Below, piece after piece: positions 15,232 through 25,769 of a stretch of DNA of 64,000 bases (the first letter of the stretch is position 1; each line of letters begins with the position of its first letter). A program made the translations under genes and the position numbers. This DNA comes from Hymenobacter cavernae (lineage in GTDB: Bacteria > Bacteroidota > Bacteroidia > Cytophagales > Hymenobacteraceae): the NCBI RefSeq assembly GCF_014641455.1, contig NZ_BMHT01000004.1, positions 552,223-616,222 on the forward strand. Reading direction: 5' to 3'. The notes beneath the pieces are model-generated. The model was not told where the DNA came from and ran no database searches. It was given only the letters and a program-made list of their open reading frames with translations.

Positions 15232-16782
15232 CTACTTCAGCGCTAATACAACGACTGATTGCGCGGGTACTTCAACTTCCAGCTTATTGCCGCGCTTTTT
15301 AGCTCCTTTAAATTGAGCTAGCTTAACATTATTTGGCTTGTCGAAGGTGTTATAATCCGAGAATTTAGCTGACGTAAGAATTTGACCCGTTACATTTTTC
15401 CAGGCCACGCCATCTATACCTGATTCGATTTTAACTGATTTTTTCGGGTCCAGATTTACGAGGGAAATATGTACCACACCATCCTTGTCTTTCGACGCGG
15501 ATGCGTTCAGAGCCGGGATTTTTTCCTTGCCCAACGCGTAGTCGGGGCTGGTGAATTGCAGGGGCAGGTACTGCGCGTCCTGGTGCACCTGGTAGAGGTC
15601 GAAGACGTGATACGTGGGCGTGAGCAGCATTTTTTCTTTATCCGTCAGGATGAGGGCTTGCAGCACATTTATGGTTTGGGCTAGCTCCGCCATTTTCACC
15701 CGGTCGCAGTGATTGTTGAAGATGTTGAGCGTGGTGCCAGCTACTAGCGCGTCACGGAGCGTGTTCTGCTGGTAGAGGAAGGCCGGGTTCGTGCCGGGCT
15801 CCACGTCGGTCCATACGCCCCACTCGTCGACCACCAGCGCGACCTTCTTCTGCGGATCGTACTTGTCCATAATGGCGGAGTGCGCCGCCACAATCTCGTC
15901 CATTTTCAGGCTGTTCTTCACCGTGTTGAAGTAAGCCTGCTCGTCGAAGCCGGTGGCTGGGCCTTTCTTGCTCCAATTGCCGGTGGGCAGTGTGTAATAA
16001 TGGAGCGAAATGCCCCACATCTGATCCACCGGAATCTTCTTCATGCAGACTTCCGTCCAGTTGCGGTCGTCGCCGTTGGCACCGCTGGCGATTTTACGCA
16101 GCGGGGCGCCGGGGTAGCTCTTGGCAAACGTCGCGTAGCGCTTGTACTGGTCGGCGTAGAACTCGGGCGTCATGTTGCCGCCGCAGCCCCAGCTTTCGTT
16201 GCCAGTGCCCCAGAAGCTCACTTTATACGGCTCCGGGTGGCCGTTTTGCGCGCGCATTTTGGCGAGTGGCGTGTCGCCGTTCAGGTTCAGGTATTCCACC
16301 CAATTCGACATTTCCTCCACCGTGCCGCTACCTAGGTTGCCGGCGATGTAAGGCTCCGTGTGCAGCATGTCGCACAGCTCCAGGAACTCGTGGGTGCCGA
16401 AGCTGTTGTCTTCCACCACGTCGCCCCAGGTGCCGTTCAGCATCTTCGGGCGCTGGGTGCGCGGACCGATACCGTCGCGCCAGTGGTAGGTGTCGGCGAA
16501 GCAGCCGCCGGGCCAGCGCAGGTTCGGGACTTTGATCTTATTTAGGGCTTCAATGACGTCGAGGCGAAGCCGGTCCTTTTTGGGCACGTTCAGGTTTTCA
16601 TCCACCCAAAAGCCGCCGTAGACGCAGCGACCTAGGTGTTCAGCAAATTGTCCGTAGATGTGTTTGCTGATTTGCAGTTTGGGGTCGCCGGCCTGCACGT
16701 TCATCACAATCGATTGTGCAAACGTTGAAAAAGAAGTTGTACAGCTAAGTCCGGCGAGAAGGGCTACTTTTTTAAGATTCAT
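15232..16782 (-). CDS. Secreted alpha-L-arabinofuranosidase, GH51
   Basis: A 516-residue GH51 enzyme that releases terminal L-arabinofuranose. An N-terminal signal peptide is clear ('KKVALLAGLSCTTSFSTFAQ'), so it acts in the periplasm or outside. Family marks are 'ISKHIYGQFAEHLGRCVYGG', 'NLRWPGGCFADTYHW', the acid/base Glu in 'GTGNESWGCGG' near residue 196, 'ISLHYYTLPTGNW', and the nucleophile Glu in 'VVDEWGVW' near residue 320. The C-terminal beta-sandwich ends at 'VPAQSVVVLALK'. Tal-Pgi and transketolase lie just upstream on the same strand, and an AAACGTT-centred site lies about 75 nt before the start. It probably works with the arabinogalactan locus at 28.9-48.1 kb. Confidence 0.93.
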   Translation of the reverse strand: MNLKKVALLAGLSCTTSFSTFAQSIVMNVQAGDPKLQISKHIYGQFAEHLGRCVYGGFWVDENLNVPKKDRLRLDVIEALNKIKVPNLRWPGGCFADTYHWRDGIGPRTQRPKMLNGTWGDVVEDNSFGTHEFLELCDMLHTEPYIAGNLGSGTVEEMSNWVEYLNLNGDTPLAKMRAQNGHPEPYKVSFWGTGNESWGCGGNMTPEFYADQYKRYATFAKSYPGAPLRKIASGANGDDRNWTEVCMKKIPVDQMWGISLHYYTLPTGNWSKKGPATGFDEQAYFNTVKNSLKMDEIVAAHSAIMDKYDPQKKVALVVDEWGVWTDVEPGTNPAFLYQQNTLRDALVAGTTLNIFNNHCDRVKMAELAQTINVLQALILTDKEKMLLTPTYHVFDLYQVHQDAQYLPLQFTSPDYALGKEKIPALNASASKDKDGVVHISLVNLDPKKSVKIESGIDGVAWKNVTGQILTSAKFSDYNTFDKPNNVKLAQFKGAKKRGNKLEVEVPAQSVVVLALK

Positions 16783-16851
16783 TGGATGGGAAGGGGGAGT
16801 AGAGAAAAGGCATTCAAAAGTGGGACATTAAGATTTCTCTGGAACACTGTC

Positions 16852-16870
16852 GACCTGAAACGTTCCCGTC
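16852..16870. promoter_or_regulatory. Weak AACGTT-centred operator-like site before GH51
   Basis: TGAAACGTTCCC lies about 75 nt before the GH51 start. Its halves are imperfect, but the core and G/A-rich flank resemble the perfect palindromes at 28656 and 28342. Confidence 0.3.
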
Positions 16871-16901
16871 GATGTAGTCCGAAAAAGGGCTACTAGTAAA
16901 G

Positions 16902-16937
16902 GCAACGGCCTTGTCGATTTGTCGACAAGGCCGTTGC
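16902..16937 (-). terminator. Terminator of tal-pgi
   Basis: A 16-bp perfect stem (GCAACGGCCTTGTCGA and complement) with a 4-nt loop, 12 nt after the tal-pgi stop. Confidence 0.9.
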
Positions 16938-16948
16938 TTATTAATCAC

Positions 16949-19786
16949 TTACGCTTGTGCTGCGTTCAACGAAGCGGCTTTTACAGCCTGTAGCAACGTC
17001 TGGATGCCTTGGGCCGGGTCGGCACCTAGGTGCACGCGCAGCGTACGACGGTCGTAGTTGCGCAGCGCTTCCAGGTCGCCTTGGGCCTGAGCGTTCTTCA
17101 GCGTACCGAAGCTGTAGGAGCGGCCCGGTAGCGGCAGATCGTTCGGGTTATCAGCGGTGAGCTGTAAGAACAGGCCCGTGTTGGGGCCGCCTTTGTGGTA
17201 CTGGCCCGTCGAATGCAGGAAGCGTGGGCCGTAGCCGAACGTAGTCGCAACGTGCAGATTCTCTTGCAGATACTCGCGCAGCTGCTCGATGGATTGGTTC
17301 AGCTCGGGCGTTTCCGTCAGGTAAGCCTGAATGGCTACGTAGTCGCCGGGGTTGGCTTGGAAGTAGCTGGCCAGCAAATCAGCGGCATTGTCGCCGGTGC
17401 TGGTGCCGTAGTAGGCTACGCCATCGGCTTCCAGTGCTTTTTCTTCTTCGGGCAGCTTGCCTTCTTCGGCTACTACCTTCATCAGCTTATCGGTAGCCGT
17501 TTTGGCGGCCTGCACGTTGGGCTGGTCGAAGGGGTTGATGCCGAGCACCGCGCCTACGATAGCCGTAGCCACTTCCCAGCGGAAGAACTCCTGACCTAGG
17601 TCGAGCGGATCTTCCATCAAAATGGTGATAACCGGGTGGCCGGCTTGCTGCAACGTATTCAGCTTCTGCTTATTGGCTTCGTCGGCTTCGTTCTGGTAGC
17701 CCACGTACACAAACACCCGGTCGTGGCCGTATAGGCTAGGTTCAACCAACGGCTCGCCGGCCACCGGCAGGATGCCTTTGCTTTCCTTGCCCGTGCTTTC
17801 AGCTAGTAATTGCTCCAGCCACAGACCTAGGTCGCTCAGCGACTGCGGCACGATCAGCGTCAGCTTGTCGCGGCCTTGCTGGGCCATAATGCCGAGCGCC
17901 ACACCTAAGTCTAAGCCAGGGTTTTCTTCGGTGGTGCCGTAAGCACCGCAAGCACGCATCATACGAATGGCGCGTTCCAGAATCTCGCCTACGTTGAGAC
18001 CATACAGCGCGGCCGGCACCAAACCGAAGTAGGTGAGGGCCGAGAAACGGCCACCCACTTCCGTGAAGTTCAGGAAAATACGGCGGTAGCCTAGCTCTTC
18101 GGCCGTCTTGATGAACTTGGAGCCGGGGTCGGTGATGGCAATGAAGTTTTCGCCGGCCTTGTCGCCTTTGATTTCCTTCACCTTTTCGTAGAAATAGTCG
18201 CCGAAAGCAAGCGGCTCGGCCGTTGTGCCCGATTTGCTGGCTACGATAAACAGCGTCGTTTCCAATGGCACGCTCTCTTCGATGTGGCGCACCGTGCCGG
18301 GGTCCGTGGTGTCAAGCACCAGCATTTCCAAGAATCCTTCCCCTTTCGGAAATGATTTTTCGAACACAATAGGAGCCATCGAGCTGCCGCCCATGCCCAT
18401 TACCACAACGTGCGTGTAGCCTTCGGCTTTCGCAGAGTGGGCAAACTGCTCCAACGCGGGCGCCATCGGAGCCATCGTTTCGGCTACGCGCAACCAACCC
18501 ATGAAGCTGCGGATACTCTCCTGCGCTTCGGCATCCTGGGTCCAGAGCGTGGCCTCTTTCTGCCAGAAACCTTCGATGAAGTTGCTGCTCTTATACTCCT
18601 GCACCTTCGCGTCAATATCGGCCTGGTACTGACCTAGCTGGAACGTGGCGGGCGGCGTTGTCTCGGCGAAAGCGAGCTGGCGCTTCTTCTCCAACGCCTG
18701 CATGAGTTTGCCGAACGGATCCTTAAACTTCTGTGCGCCTTCTACTTCGAGCTGGTTGGTGAGGGCTTCCAGGTCCAGACCTAGCTTGGGCAGGTCGTTG
18801 AGCACTTGGTCAACCTTATCGAGGTTGTCTTCCAAATGCACGGCGGGCTTGCCTTTCTCACGGAAGATATCCAGCGTTTCCAGCGGAATCGTGTTCACCG
18901 TGTGCGGCCCGATGAGCGACTCTACGTACTTGAGGTCGTCGTACTTCGGGTTTTTGTTGCCGGTGCTAGCCCACAGCAGGCGCTGCGTGTTGGCACCTTT
19001 CGCTTTCAGCGCTTCCCAACGCGGACCCGCAAATATCTCTTTATAAATCTGATACGCTTTCTTCGCGCTGGCAATAGCTACTTCGCCGATCAGGCCTTCC
19101 GCAATCTGAGCCTTATCGCCACCTTCGGCTACCATCTTGTCCAGCATCGGGTCAATCAGCACGTCGATGCGGCTGAGGAAGAAGCTAGCTACCGAGCCGA
19201 TGTTGTCGATGGGCTGACCGGCTTTCACGCGGTCTTCCATGCCGGCAATAAAGGCTTCAGCCACCAGACGGTAGCGCTCCAGGCCGAAAATCAGCGTCAC
19301 GTTCACGTTGATGCCTTCGCTGATGAGGCGCCGGATAGCCGGCAAACCCTCTAGCGTAGCGGGCACTTTAATCATCACGTTGGGCCGATCGACAGCCTTC
19401 CAGAAGCGCATGCCTTCCTCGATGGTGCCTTCCGTGTCGTTCACCAGTTCGGGCGAAACTTCCAGGCTCACGTAGCCGTCGCCGGAGTTGTCGTTGCTGT
19501 CGAAAAGCGGACGGAACAAGTCGCAGGCCTGCTGCACGTCGGCAATGGCCAGCGAGGTGTAGATTTCCTCCGTTGATTTATTCTGCAACGCCAGCGAGCG
19601 GATAATCGCATCGTAGTCGTCGCTGCCGCCGATGGCTTTCTCGAAGATGGCGGGGTTGGAAGTCACGCCGCGCAGGCTGTCTTCCTGAATTAGCTTTTGT
19701 AAATCGCCGTTAACCAGGATCTTGCGACGAATAAAGTCCAGCCAGATGCTTTGGTTGAACTGGCGTATTTCTACTAATGGGTTCAT
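16949..19786 (-). CDS. Bifunctional transaldolase/glucose-6-phosphate isomerase
   Basis: A 945-residue cytoplasmic fusion. Residues about 1-370 are transaldolase: 'QSIWLDFIRR', 'GVTSNPAIFEKAI', the Schiff-base Lys in 'NVMIKVPATLEGLPAI', 'NVTLIFGLERY' and 'LLWASTGNKNP'. Residues about 400-945 are phosphoglucose isomerase: 'VVMGMGGSSMAP', 'FIVASKSGTTAEPLAFGDYF', 'GGRFSALTYFGLVPAAL', and the C-terminal 'LHSTGQYHKGG' with the catalytic histidine. This Tal-Pgi fusion is known in several phyla. The frame extends to 19846, but the ATG at 19784-19786 ('NPLVEIRQF') is the natural start. It links the non-oxidative pentose phosphate pathway to glycolysis; transketolase is the next gene upstream. Confidence 0.95.
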   Translation of the reverse strand: MNPLVEIRQFNQSIWLDFIRRKILVNGDLQKLIQEDSLRGVTSNPAIFEKAIGGSDDYDAIIRSLALQNKSTEEIYTSLAIADVQQACDLFRPLFDSNDNSGDGYVSLEVSPELVNDTEGTIEEGMRFWKAVDRPNVMIKVPATLEGLPAIRRLISEGINVNVTLIFGLERYRLVAEAFIAGMEDRVKAGQPIDNIGSVASFFLSRIDVLIDPMLDKMVAEGGDKAQIAEGLIGEVAIASAKKAYQIYKEIFAGPRWEALKAKGANTQRLLWASTGNKNPKYDDLKYVESLIGPHTVNTIPLETLDIFREKGKPAVHLEDNLDKVDQVLNDLPKLGLDLEALTNQLEVEGAQKFKDPFGKLMQALEKKRQLAFAETTPPATFQLGQYQADIDAKVQEYKSSNFIEGFWQKEATLWTQDAEAQESIRSFMGWLRVAETMAPMAPALEQFAHSAKAEGYTHVVVMGMGGSSMAPIVFEKSFPKGEGFLEMLVLDTTDPGTVRHIEESVPLETTLFIVASKSGTTAEPLAFGDYFYEKVKEIKGDKAGENFIAITDPGSKFIKTAEELGYRRIFLNFTEVGGRFSALTYFGLVPAALYGLNVGEILERAIRMMRACGAYGTTEENPGLDLGVALGIMAQQGRDKLTLIVPQSLSDLGLWLEQLLAESTGKESKGILPVAGEPLVEPSLYGHDRVFVYVGYQNEADEANKQKLNTLQQAGHPVITILMEDPLDLGQEFFRWEVATAIVGAVLGINPFDQPNVQAAKTATDKLMKVVAEEGKLPEEEKALEADGVAYYGTSTGDNAADLLASYFQANPGDYVAIQAYLTETPELNQSIEQLREYLQENLHVATTFGYGPRFLHSTGQYHKGGPNTGLFLQLTADNPNDLPLPGRSYSFGTLKNAQAQGDLEALRNYDRRTLRVHLGADPAQGIQTLLQAVKAASLNAAQA

Positions 19787-20153
19787 GAATGTGGGATTGA
19801 AAGAACCGTTTTGAAAAATGGCGCTGGCGCTGCAATACCAGCCCACGCTGTTTGGGCGACAATGTACTTCAGCTTCTAAACAAAGCGAAAGTACATTGTC
19901 TTTTTTCTAGTTTGAATTAGACGATTTATACTGTTCGTAAAATCGTTAAGCGGTCATGCTTGATTTAGCGTGCTGCTGTTGAACTATGTAGAGACGCAAT
20001 ATTTTGCGTCTCCTCGTTGAACGACCGGCTAGAAGAACCTAGGTAAACAACATCAGCAACGAGGAGACGCAAAATGTTGCGTCTCTACATGGTTCAACGA
20101 AGCGGTGAGATGCTTCGGCAAGCGCAGTATGACGTTCTGCTAACCTAGGTTCC
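19787..20153. other. Gap between tkt and tal-pgi, with two inverted repeats
   Basis: The 367-nt gap holds an IR at 19858-19869/19889-19900 (12-bp arms, 19-nt loop, then six T on the plus strand) in the leader of tal-pgi, the 42-bp-arm element at 19978-20098, and ACCTAGGT at 20038 and 20145. No gene was seen. Confidence 0.7.
19978..20098. repeat. MITE-like inverted repeat, 42-bp arms
   Basis: Arms 19978-20019 and 20057-20098 are reverse complements with two mismatches. Each arm begins GTTGAAC and contains its own hairpin (GAGACGCAA-TATT-TTGCGTCTC), so the element can fold as one long stem or two hairpins. The 37-nt spacer includes ACCTAGGT. Architecture matches the 7376-7477 element. No transposase is present. 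Confidence 0.88.
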
Positions 20154-22211
<2,058 letters not shown>

Positions 22212-22590
22212 GAAAAGAGAAATGAGTTGATTAGAAAGGCGTTGGCTGGGAAGAAAAGCGGAGCGGACTAGCTGACCAGGGCTGAGGCAGCCGCTAGCCT
22301 GCTTACCTAGCATGCGTACGTAATGGAGCCGCTCCCGTTCGAAAACCGGATGAGGTCGGCAAAGTAGGCAATCTTGGTAAGTAGCACAATCTACGGCGTA
22401 GATCAGCACAAACGTTTGTGTTATTCCCGAAATCTAAACCTTTGCTTTTTGGTTAAGCAGTACAAGGACACCGGCAAATACCTAGGTGTCTGAAGGCAAA
22501 AAGATAGATGTTGCTGCTACCTTCGTCGGGCGGAGCACCGGGCGCTTCCCTTTGCGGCCATGTTCATGGCGTATCCTAGCTTTTAGGTTT
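22212..22590. other. Divergent regulatory gap between tkt and the exonuclease
   Basis: Contains the operator-like palindrome at 22407-22420, a minus-strand TACTTTGC near 22360 that could be a tkt -7 element, and ACCTAGGT at 22480. No gene was seen; the frame open from 22486 begins within ACCTAGGTG and is not credible there. Confidence 0.5.
22407..22420. promoter_or_regulatory. Perfect palindrome CACAAACGTTTGTG upstream of tkt
   Basis: A 14-bp perfect dyad with the central CG typical of LacI/CcpA-type operators, about 195 nt before the tkt start. The AAACGTTT core is shared with sites at 28342 and 28656. Confidence 0.5.
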
Positions 22591-23238
22591 GTGAGAGAGT
22601 TTTTGCTATTCGTCGATACGGAAACGTCGGGGCTGCCCACCGACTGGAGCCAGCCGTATGCGGCCGAGCAGAACTGGCCTTACATCGTGCAGCTGGCCTG
22701 GGTGATCTACACCAAAGACGGACAGCAGGTGAAAGCCGAAAACCACTACCTGCCGCTTCCCGACGGCGTGCAGATCAGTCCCGGCTCACTGCGCGTACAC
22801 GGCCTCACGCCTGATTTTCTGCGCGTTAATGGGCAGGATCGGGCCTCGGTGATGCAGCGGCTGCACGACGACCTGGCGCACTACCAGCCGATGGTGGTCG
22901 CGCATTTTATGGAGCTGGATCTGCACATGATCGGGGCCGGCTTCTACCGCTTGCACCTCGATAATCCGTTGCAGAGGCTGCCCACTTTCTGCACGATGAA
23001 GCTCACGGAAGGATTTATCCGGCCGGCCGGGCAGCGCTACTTGTCGCTGGGCGAGCTGTACAAACGCTTGTTTCAGGAGCCGCTGCTGCACCAGCACGAT
23101 GCCTGGGTCGATGCGCAGGCGGCGGCGCGGTGTTTCTTTGAGCTGCAACGCAAGGGCGACATCACCGAGCAAGTCATTGCGCATCAGCAGCTACCGCCCG
23201 TTCCGACGGAAACGCGCCGCCCCTGGTGGCGCTTCTGA
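22591..23238 (+). CDS. DEDDh 3'-5' exonuclease (DnaQ/RNase T fold)
   Basis: A 215-residue exonuclease domain protein. DEDDh residues appear in 'LFVDTETSGLP' (D and E), 'VVAHFMELDLHMI' (D), and 'HDAWVDAQAAARCFF' (H and D). The asparagine usual after A-H in this family is replaced by F-M-E. The ORF extends to 22486, but the GTG at 22591 directly before 'REFLLFVDTET' gives a standard start; no ATG is available near it. Substrate could be DNA or RNA. Homologues are often next to cNMP/CBS/DUF294 proteins, and one lies at 25770, separated here by a histidine kinase on the other strand. Confidence 0.82.
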   Translation: MREFLLFVDTETSGLPTDWSQPYAAEQNWPYIVQLAWVIYTKDGQQVKAENHYLPLPDGVQISPGSLRVHGLTPDFLRVNGQDRASVMQRLHDDLAHYQPMVVAHFMELDLHMIGAGFYRLHLDNPLQRLPTFCTMKLTEGFIRPAGQRYLSLGELYKRLFQEPLLHQHDAWVDAQAAARCFFELQRKGDITEQVIAHQQLPPVPTETRRPWWRF

Positions 23239-23242
23239 AAAC

Positions 23243-25420
23243 CTAGATTTCGGTTTGATCTTCGGCCGGTTGGCGGGGCACTACGCACGTAAACGCCGTA
23301 AATTCTCCTTCCTCACTGATAAACGTGAGAGAGCCGCCGTAGCCTTTGGTGATGATGTCGTAGCTGAGCGACAAACCCAGGCCGGTGCCTTCGCCGGGCG
23401 GCTTGGTGGTGAAAAAAGGTTGAAAAATCTTCTCGCCGATGGCCGGCGCAACCCCGATGCCGTTGTCGCGGATCTGAATTTCAACCTGTGTACCTAGGTC
23501 ACGGGTAGTCAGCACGATTTCCGGCTGGTAAGCGGCGCCGAGCTGCTTTTGCTTTTCGGCGGTGGCGTAGCAGGCGTTGGCAAACAGGTTCAGTAGCGCC
23601 TGCGTGATGTCGGAGGCAATGCCGCTGACCGAACCTAGGTTGGGCGCCAGGTGCAAAGCCAGCTTTGCCTTGAAGTGGCTGTTTTTGGTGCGCGCGCCCT
23701 GATACGCCAGGCGCCAGGCTTCCTGCGCCAGGGCATTCACGTCGAGCAACTGATGCTGGCCGGCGCCGGAGCGCGAGTGCGCCAGCATGTTCTTCACAAT
23801 GCCGTCGGCGCGCTGCCCGTGCTGATGAATCTTCTGCTGGTTCTGCGTTAAATCCTGGAGTAATTCGGTAATCAGCGGCTGGCCCTTCGAGGAAATGTTT
23901 TCTTGCGCCAGCTCCGTGGCTAGCTCGGCGGCCAGCTCAACGCTCACTTCCGCAAAGTTGTTGATGAAATTCAGCGGGTTCTGGATTTCGTGGGCCACGC
24001 CGGCCGTCAGCTCGCCCAACGAAGCCATTTTCTCGCGCTGAATTAATTGGTTCTGAGTGGCTTTTAGCTGCGTCAGGGTGCGGTTGAGGTTGTCGCGCTG
24101 CTGGGCAATCTGGTCGTTCTTGGCGTTCAGGCGTTGGTTGGCGCGCTGCTTGAGCACCACGTTGCGCCACAGCAGGCCGGCCACCAGCACCACACTACCT
24201 AGGCCGGCCAGCAAAGCATACAACTGCTGGCGCTGCCGGATGCTTTGCTGGGCCTGCAACTGGCGGGTTTTGGTGAGAAGCGCAATCTGCGCCTGCTTTT
24301 TATCCAGCTCGTAGCCGTAGCGCAAGGCGCTGGTTTTGCGCTGCGTTTCTTCTCCCTTCAGCGTGTCGGAGTAAGCCATGTAGAGGCGCTGGTGCCGATA
24401 CGCTTCGGTAAAGTTGCCGCGCTGCGCGTAAGCCTGTGCCAACAACTTGTTAGCATCCTGTAAGTTAGTCTGGCTACGCGCTTGCTGGCTAAGCTGTAGC
24501 GCATGCCGGGCCAGCGTCAGCGCACTATCGAGCTGGTGCGTATGGAGGTAGAGCTTGGCCAGAATCAACTCCGCGTTAGGTAAGATGTAGGTGTCCTGTG
24601 CGGCGTGGGCGCGGGCCCGCGCTTGCCCGCTGTAGACCCGCGCCTGCGCGTAATTGCCTTGACTCCAATACGCATCGGCCAAATTGACCAAGGCCACAGT
24701 TTCGCTCTGCTGATCTTGCTGCTCACGAGCGATTTGTAAGGCCTGTTGGAAATAGCGGAGAGCTAAGCGCCAGTTTTTCTGTTCCTGATAAACGGTGCCT
24801 AGCTCGGTCGCAGCACTAATAGTTACCTGTGGATCTTTCCCTTCGCCATTACGCAGGGCGGCTTTCAGCATAGGAATTGCCGCGTTGTGGTCGCCCAGGC
24901 GAGCGTAGAGCGAACCTAAGGTTGCTTGCAGACGGGTCTGTGTCATGACGGCGCCAGTTTGCTCCGCCAAAGGCAGGCCCCGCAGGCCCGCGTTGATGGC
25001 CTGCGCGAAATTTCCCTGAATCAGATCAATCAGACTCAATTCCAGATATACCTGGCTTAGGCCGCGGCGGTTAGCCTGCCGCACAAACAGCCGTTGCGCC
25101 TGCTGAGCGTAGTGCCGCGCTTGCTCGTAGTTGGTCTGCCGGCGCGCCAGCGTACTTAGCAAAAGCAGCGCACGGGTTTGTCCCTTCACATCCCCGAGCT
25201 GCTGGGCTAGGGTTAGGGCTTGCCGGGTAATAACCAACGACTGTGGCAAATCGGGTGCGGCCAAAGCGAGGGCCAGGGCCTGCAAGCGGCGTACCCTGGT
25301 GGTATCGGGTTGAGGATGAGCTTGTACAAGCTGGCGTAGGCTATCGGCCTTCCGGTTTTGAGCGGGTAGCGCAGGCGCCATTATCAGAATCAGCAGAAAT
25401 AATAAAAGCAGGCGGCGCAT
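23243..25420 (-). CDS. TPR-containing sensor histidine kinase
   Basis: A 725-residue membrane kinase. A signal peptide ('LLLLFLLILIMAPALPAQ') precedes a periplasmic sensor region of about eight TPR-like repeats (residues about 60-370), typical of Bacteroidota sensors. One membrane helix follows near residues 400-420 ('LYALLAGLGSVVLVAGLLW'), then a coiled coil. The dimerisation box is 'GELTAGVAHEIQNPLNFINN' with the phospho-accepting His near 477. The ATPase domain has 'LLNLFANACYA' (N box), 'IRDNGIGVA' (G1), 'FFTTKPPGEGTGLGLSLSY' (F and G2). It ends at the kinase core with no receiver domain and no response regulator beside it, so it is an orphan. Its stop is 5 nt from the exonuclease stop. 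Confidence 0.92.
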   Translation of the reverse strand: MRRLLLLFLLILIMAPALPAQNRKADSLRQLVQAHPQPDTTRVRRLQALALALAAPDLPQSLVITRQALTLAQQLGDVKGQTRALLLLSTLARRQTNYEQARHYAQQAQRLFVRQANRRGLSQVYLELSLIDLIQGNFAQAINAGLRGLPLAEQTGAVMTQTRLQATLGSLYARLGDHNAAIPMLKAALRNGEGKDPQVTISAATELGTVYQEQKNWRLALRYFQQALQIAREQQDQQSETVALVNLADAYWSQGNYAQARVYSGQARARAHAAQDTYILPNAELILAKLYLHTHQLDSALTLARHALQLSQQARSQTNLQDANKLLAQAYAQRGNFTEAYRHQRLYMAYSDTLKGEETQRKTSALRYGYELDKKQAQIALLTKTRQLQAQQSIRQRQQLYALLAGLGSVVLVAGLLWRNVVLKQRANQRLNAKNDQIAQQRDNLNRTLTQLKATQNQLIQREKMASLGELTAGVAHEIQNPLNFINNFAEVSVELAAELATELAQENISSKGQPLITELLQDLTQNQQKIHQHGQRADGIVKNMLAHSRSGAGQHQLLDVNALAQEAWRLAYQGARTKNSHFKAKLALHLAPNLGSVSGIASDITQALLNLFANACYATAEKQKQLGAAYQPEIVLTTRDLGTQVEIQIRDNGIGVAPAIGEKIFQPFFTTKPPGEGTGLGLSLSYDIITKGYGGSLTFISEEGEFTAFTCVVPRQPAEDQTEI

Positions 25421-25769
25421 ACGTGGAGTGGTCCGTAGCTAAAGGGGGATAGTAGGAACTATATTATTCATAATAGTACATATTTTATTGGTATAGTGCA
25501 GGTTGGTTGATGAATTGCTTGCTTTTCGGCTGGCTGCCGGCTAAGTGCGTAGCGCGCCCGTTATCTATCTGCGCCAAGCTCACAAGCTTATTCTGTCAAA
25601 ACCAAGACGATGCTGCTGGCTTTGGTAAACCATGTACCTTGCCACCTAGGTCGCATCATTTGTGCTCCGACTTACGCCTGCGAAGTATATAGCCTGCTAC
25701 TTATTCCTGAAATTGCGCTGGCGTACACTGCGCCTTTTTCCTCCCCGAACCCCCTTAGACCTCTGCTCC
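25421..25769. other. Divergent promoter gap
   Basis: About 350 nt between the divergent kinase and DUF294 genes, with an AT-rich block at 25455-25495 that could hold promoters, and ACCTAGGT at 25643. No motif could be assigned with confidence. Confidence 0.4.

Noticed and set aside
22486..22590. Upstream extension of the exonuclease to GTG 22486
   Set aside because: The extension starts within an ACCTAGGTG site and shows no family similarity.
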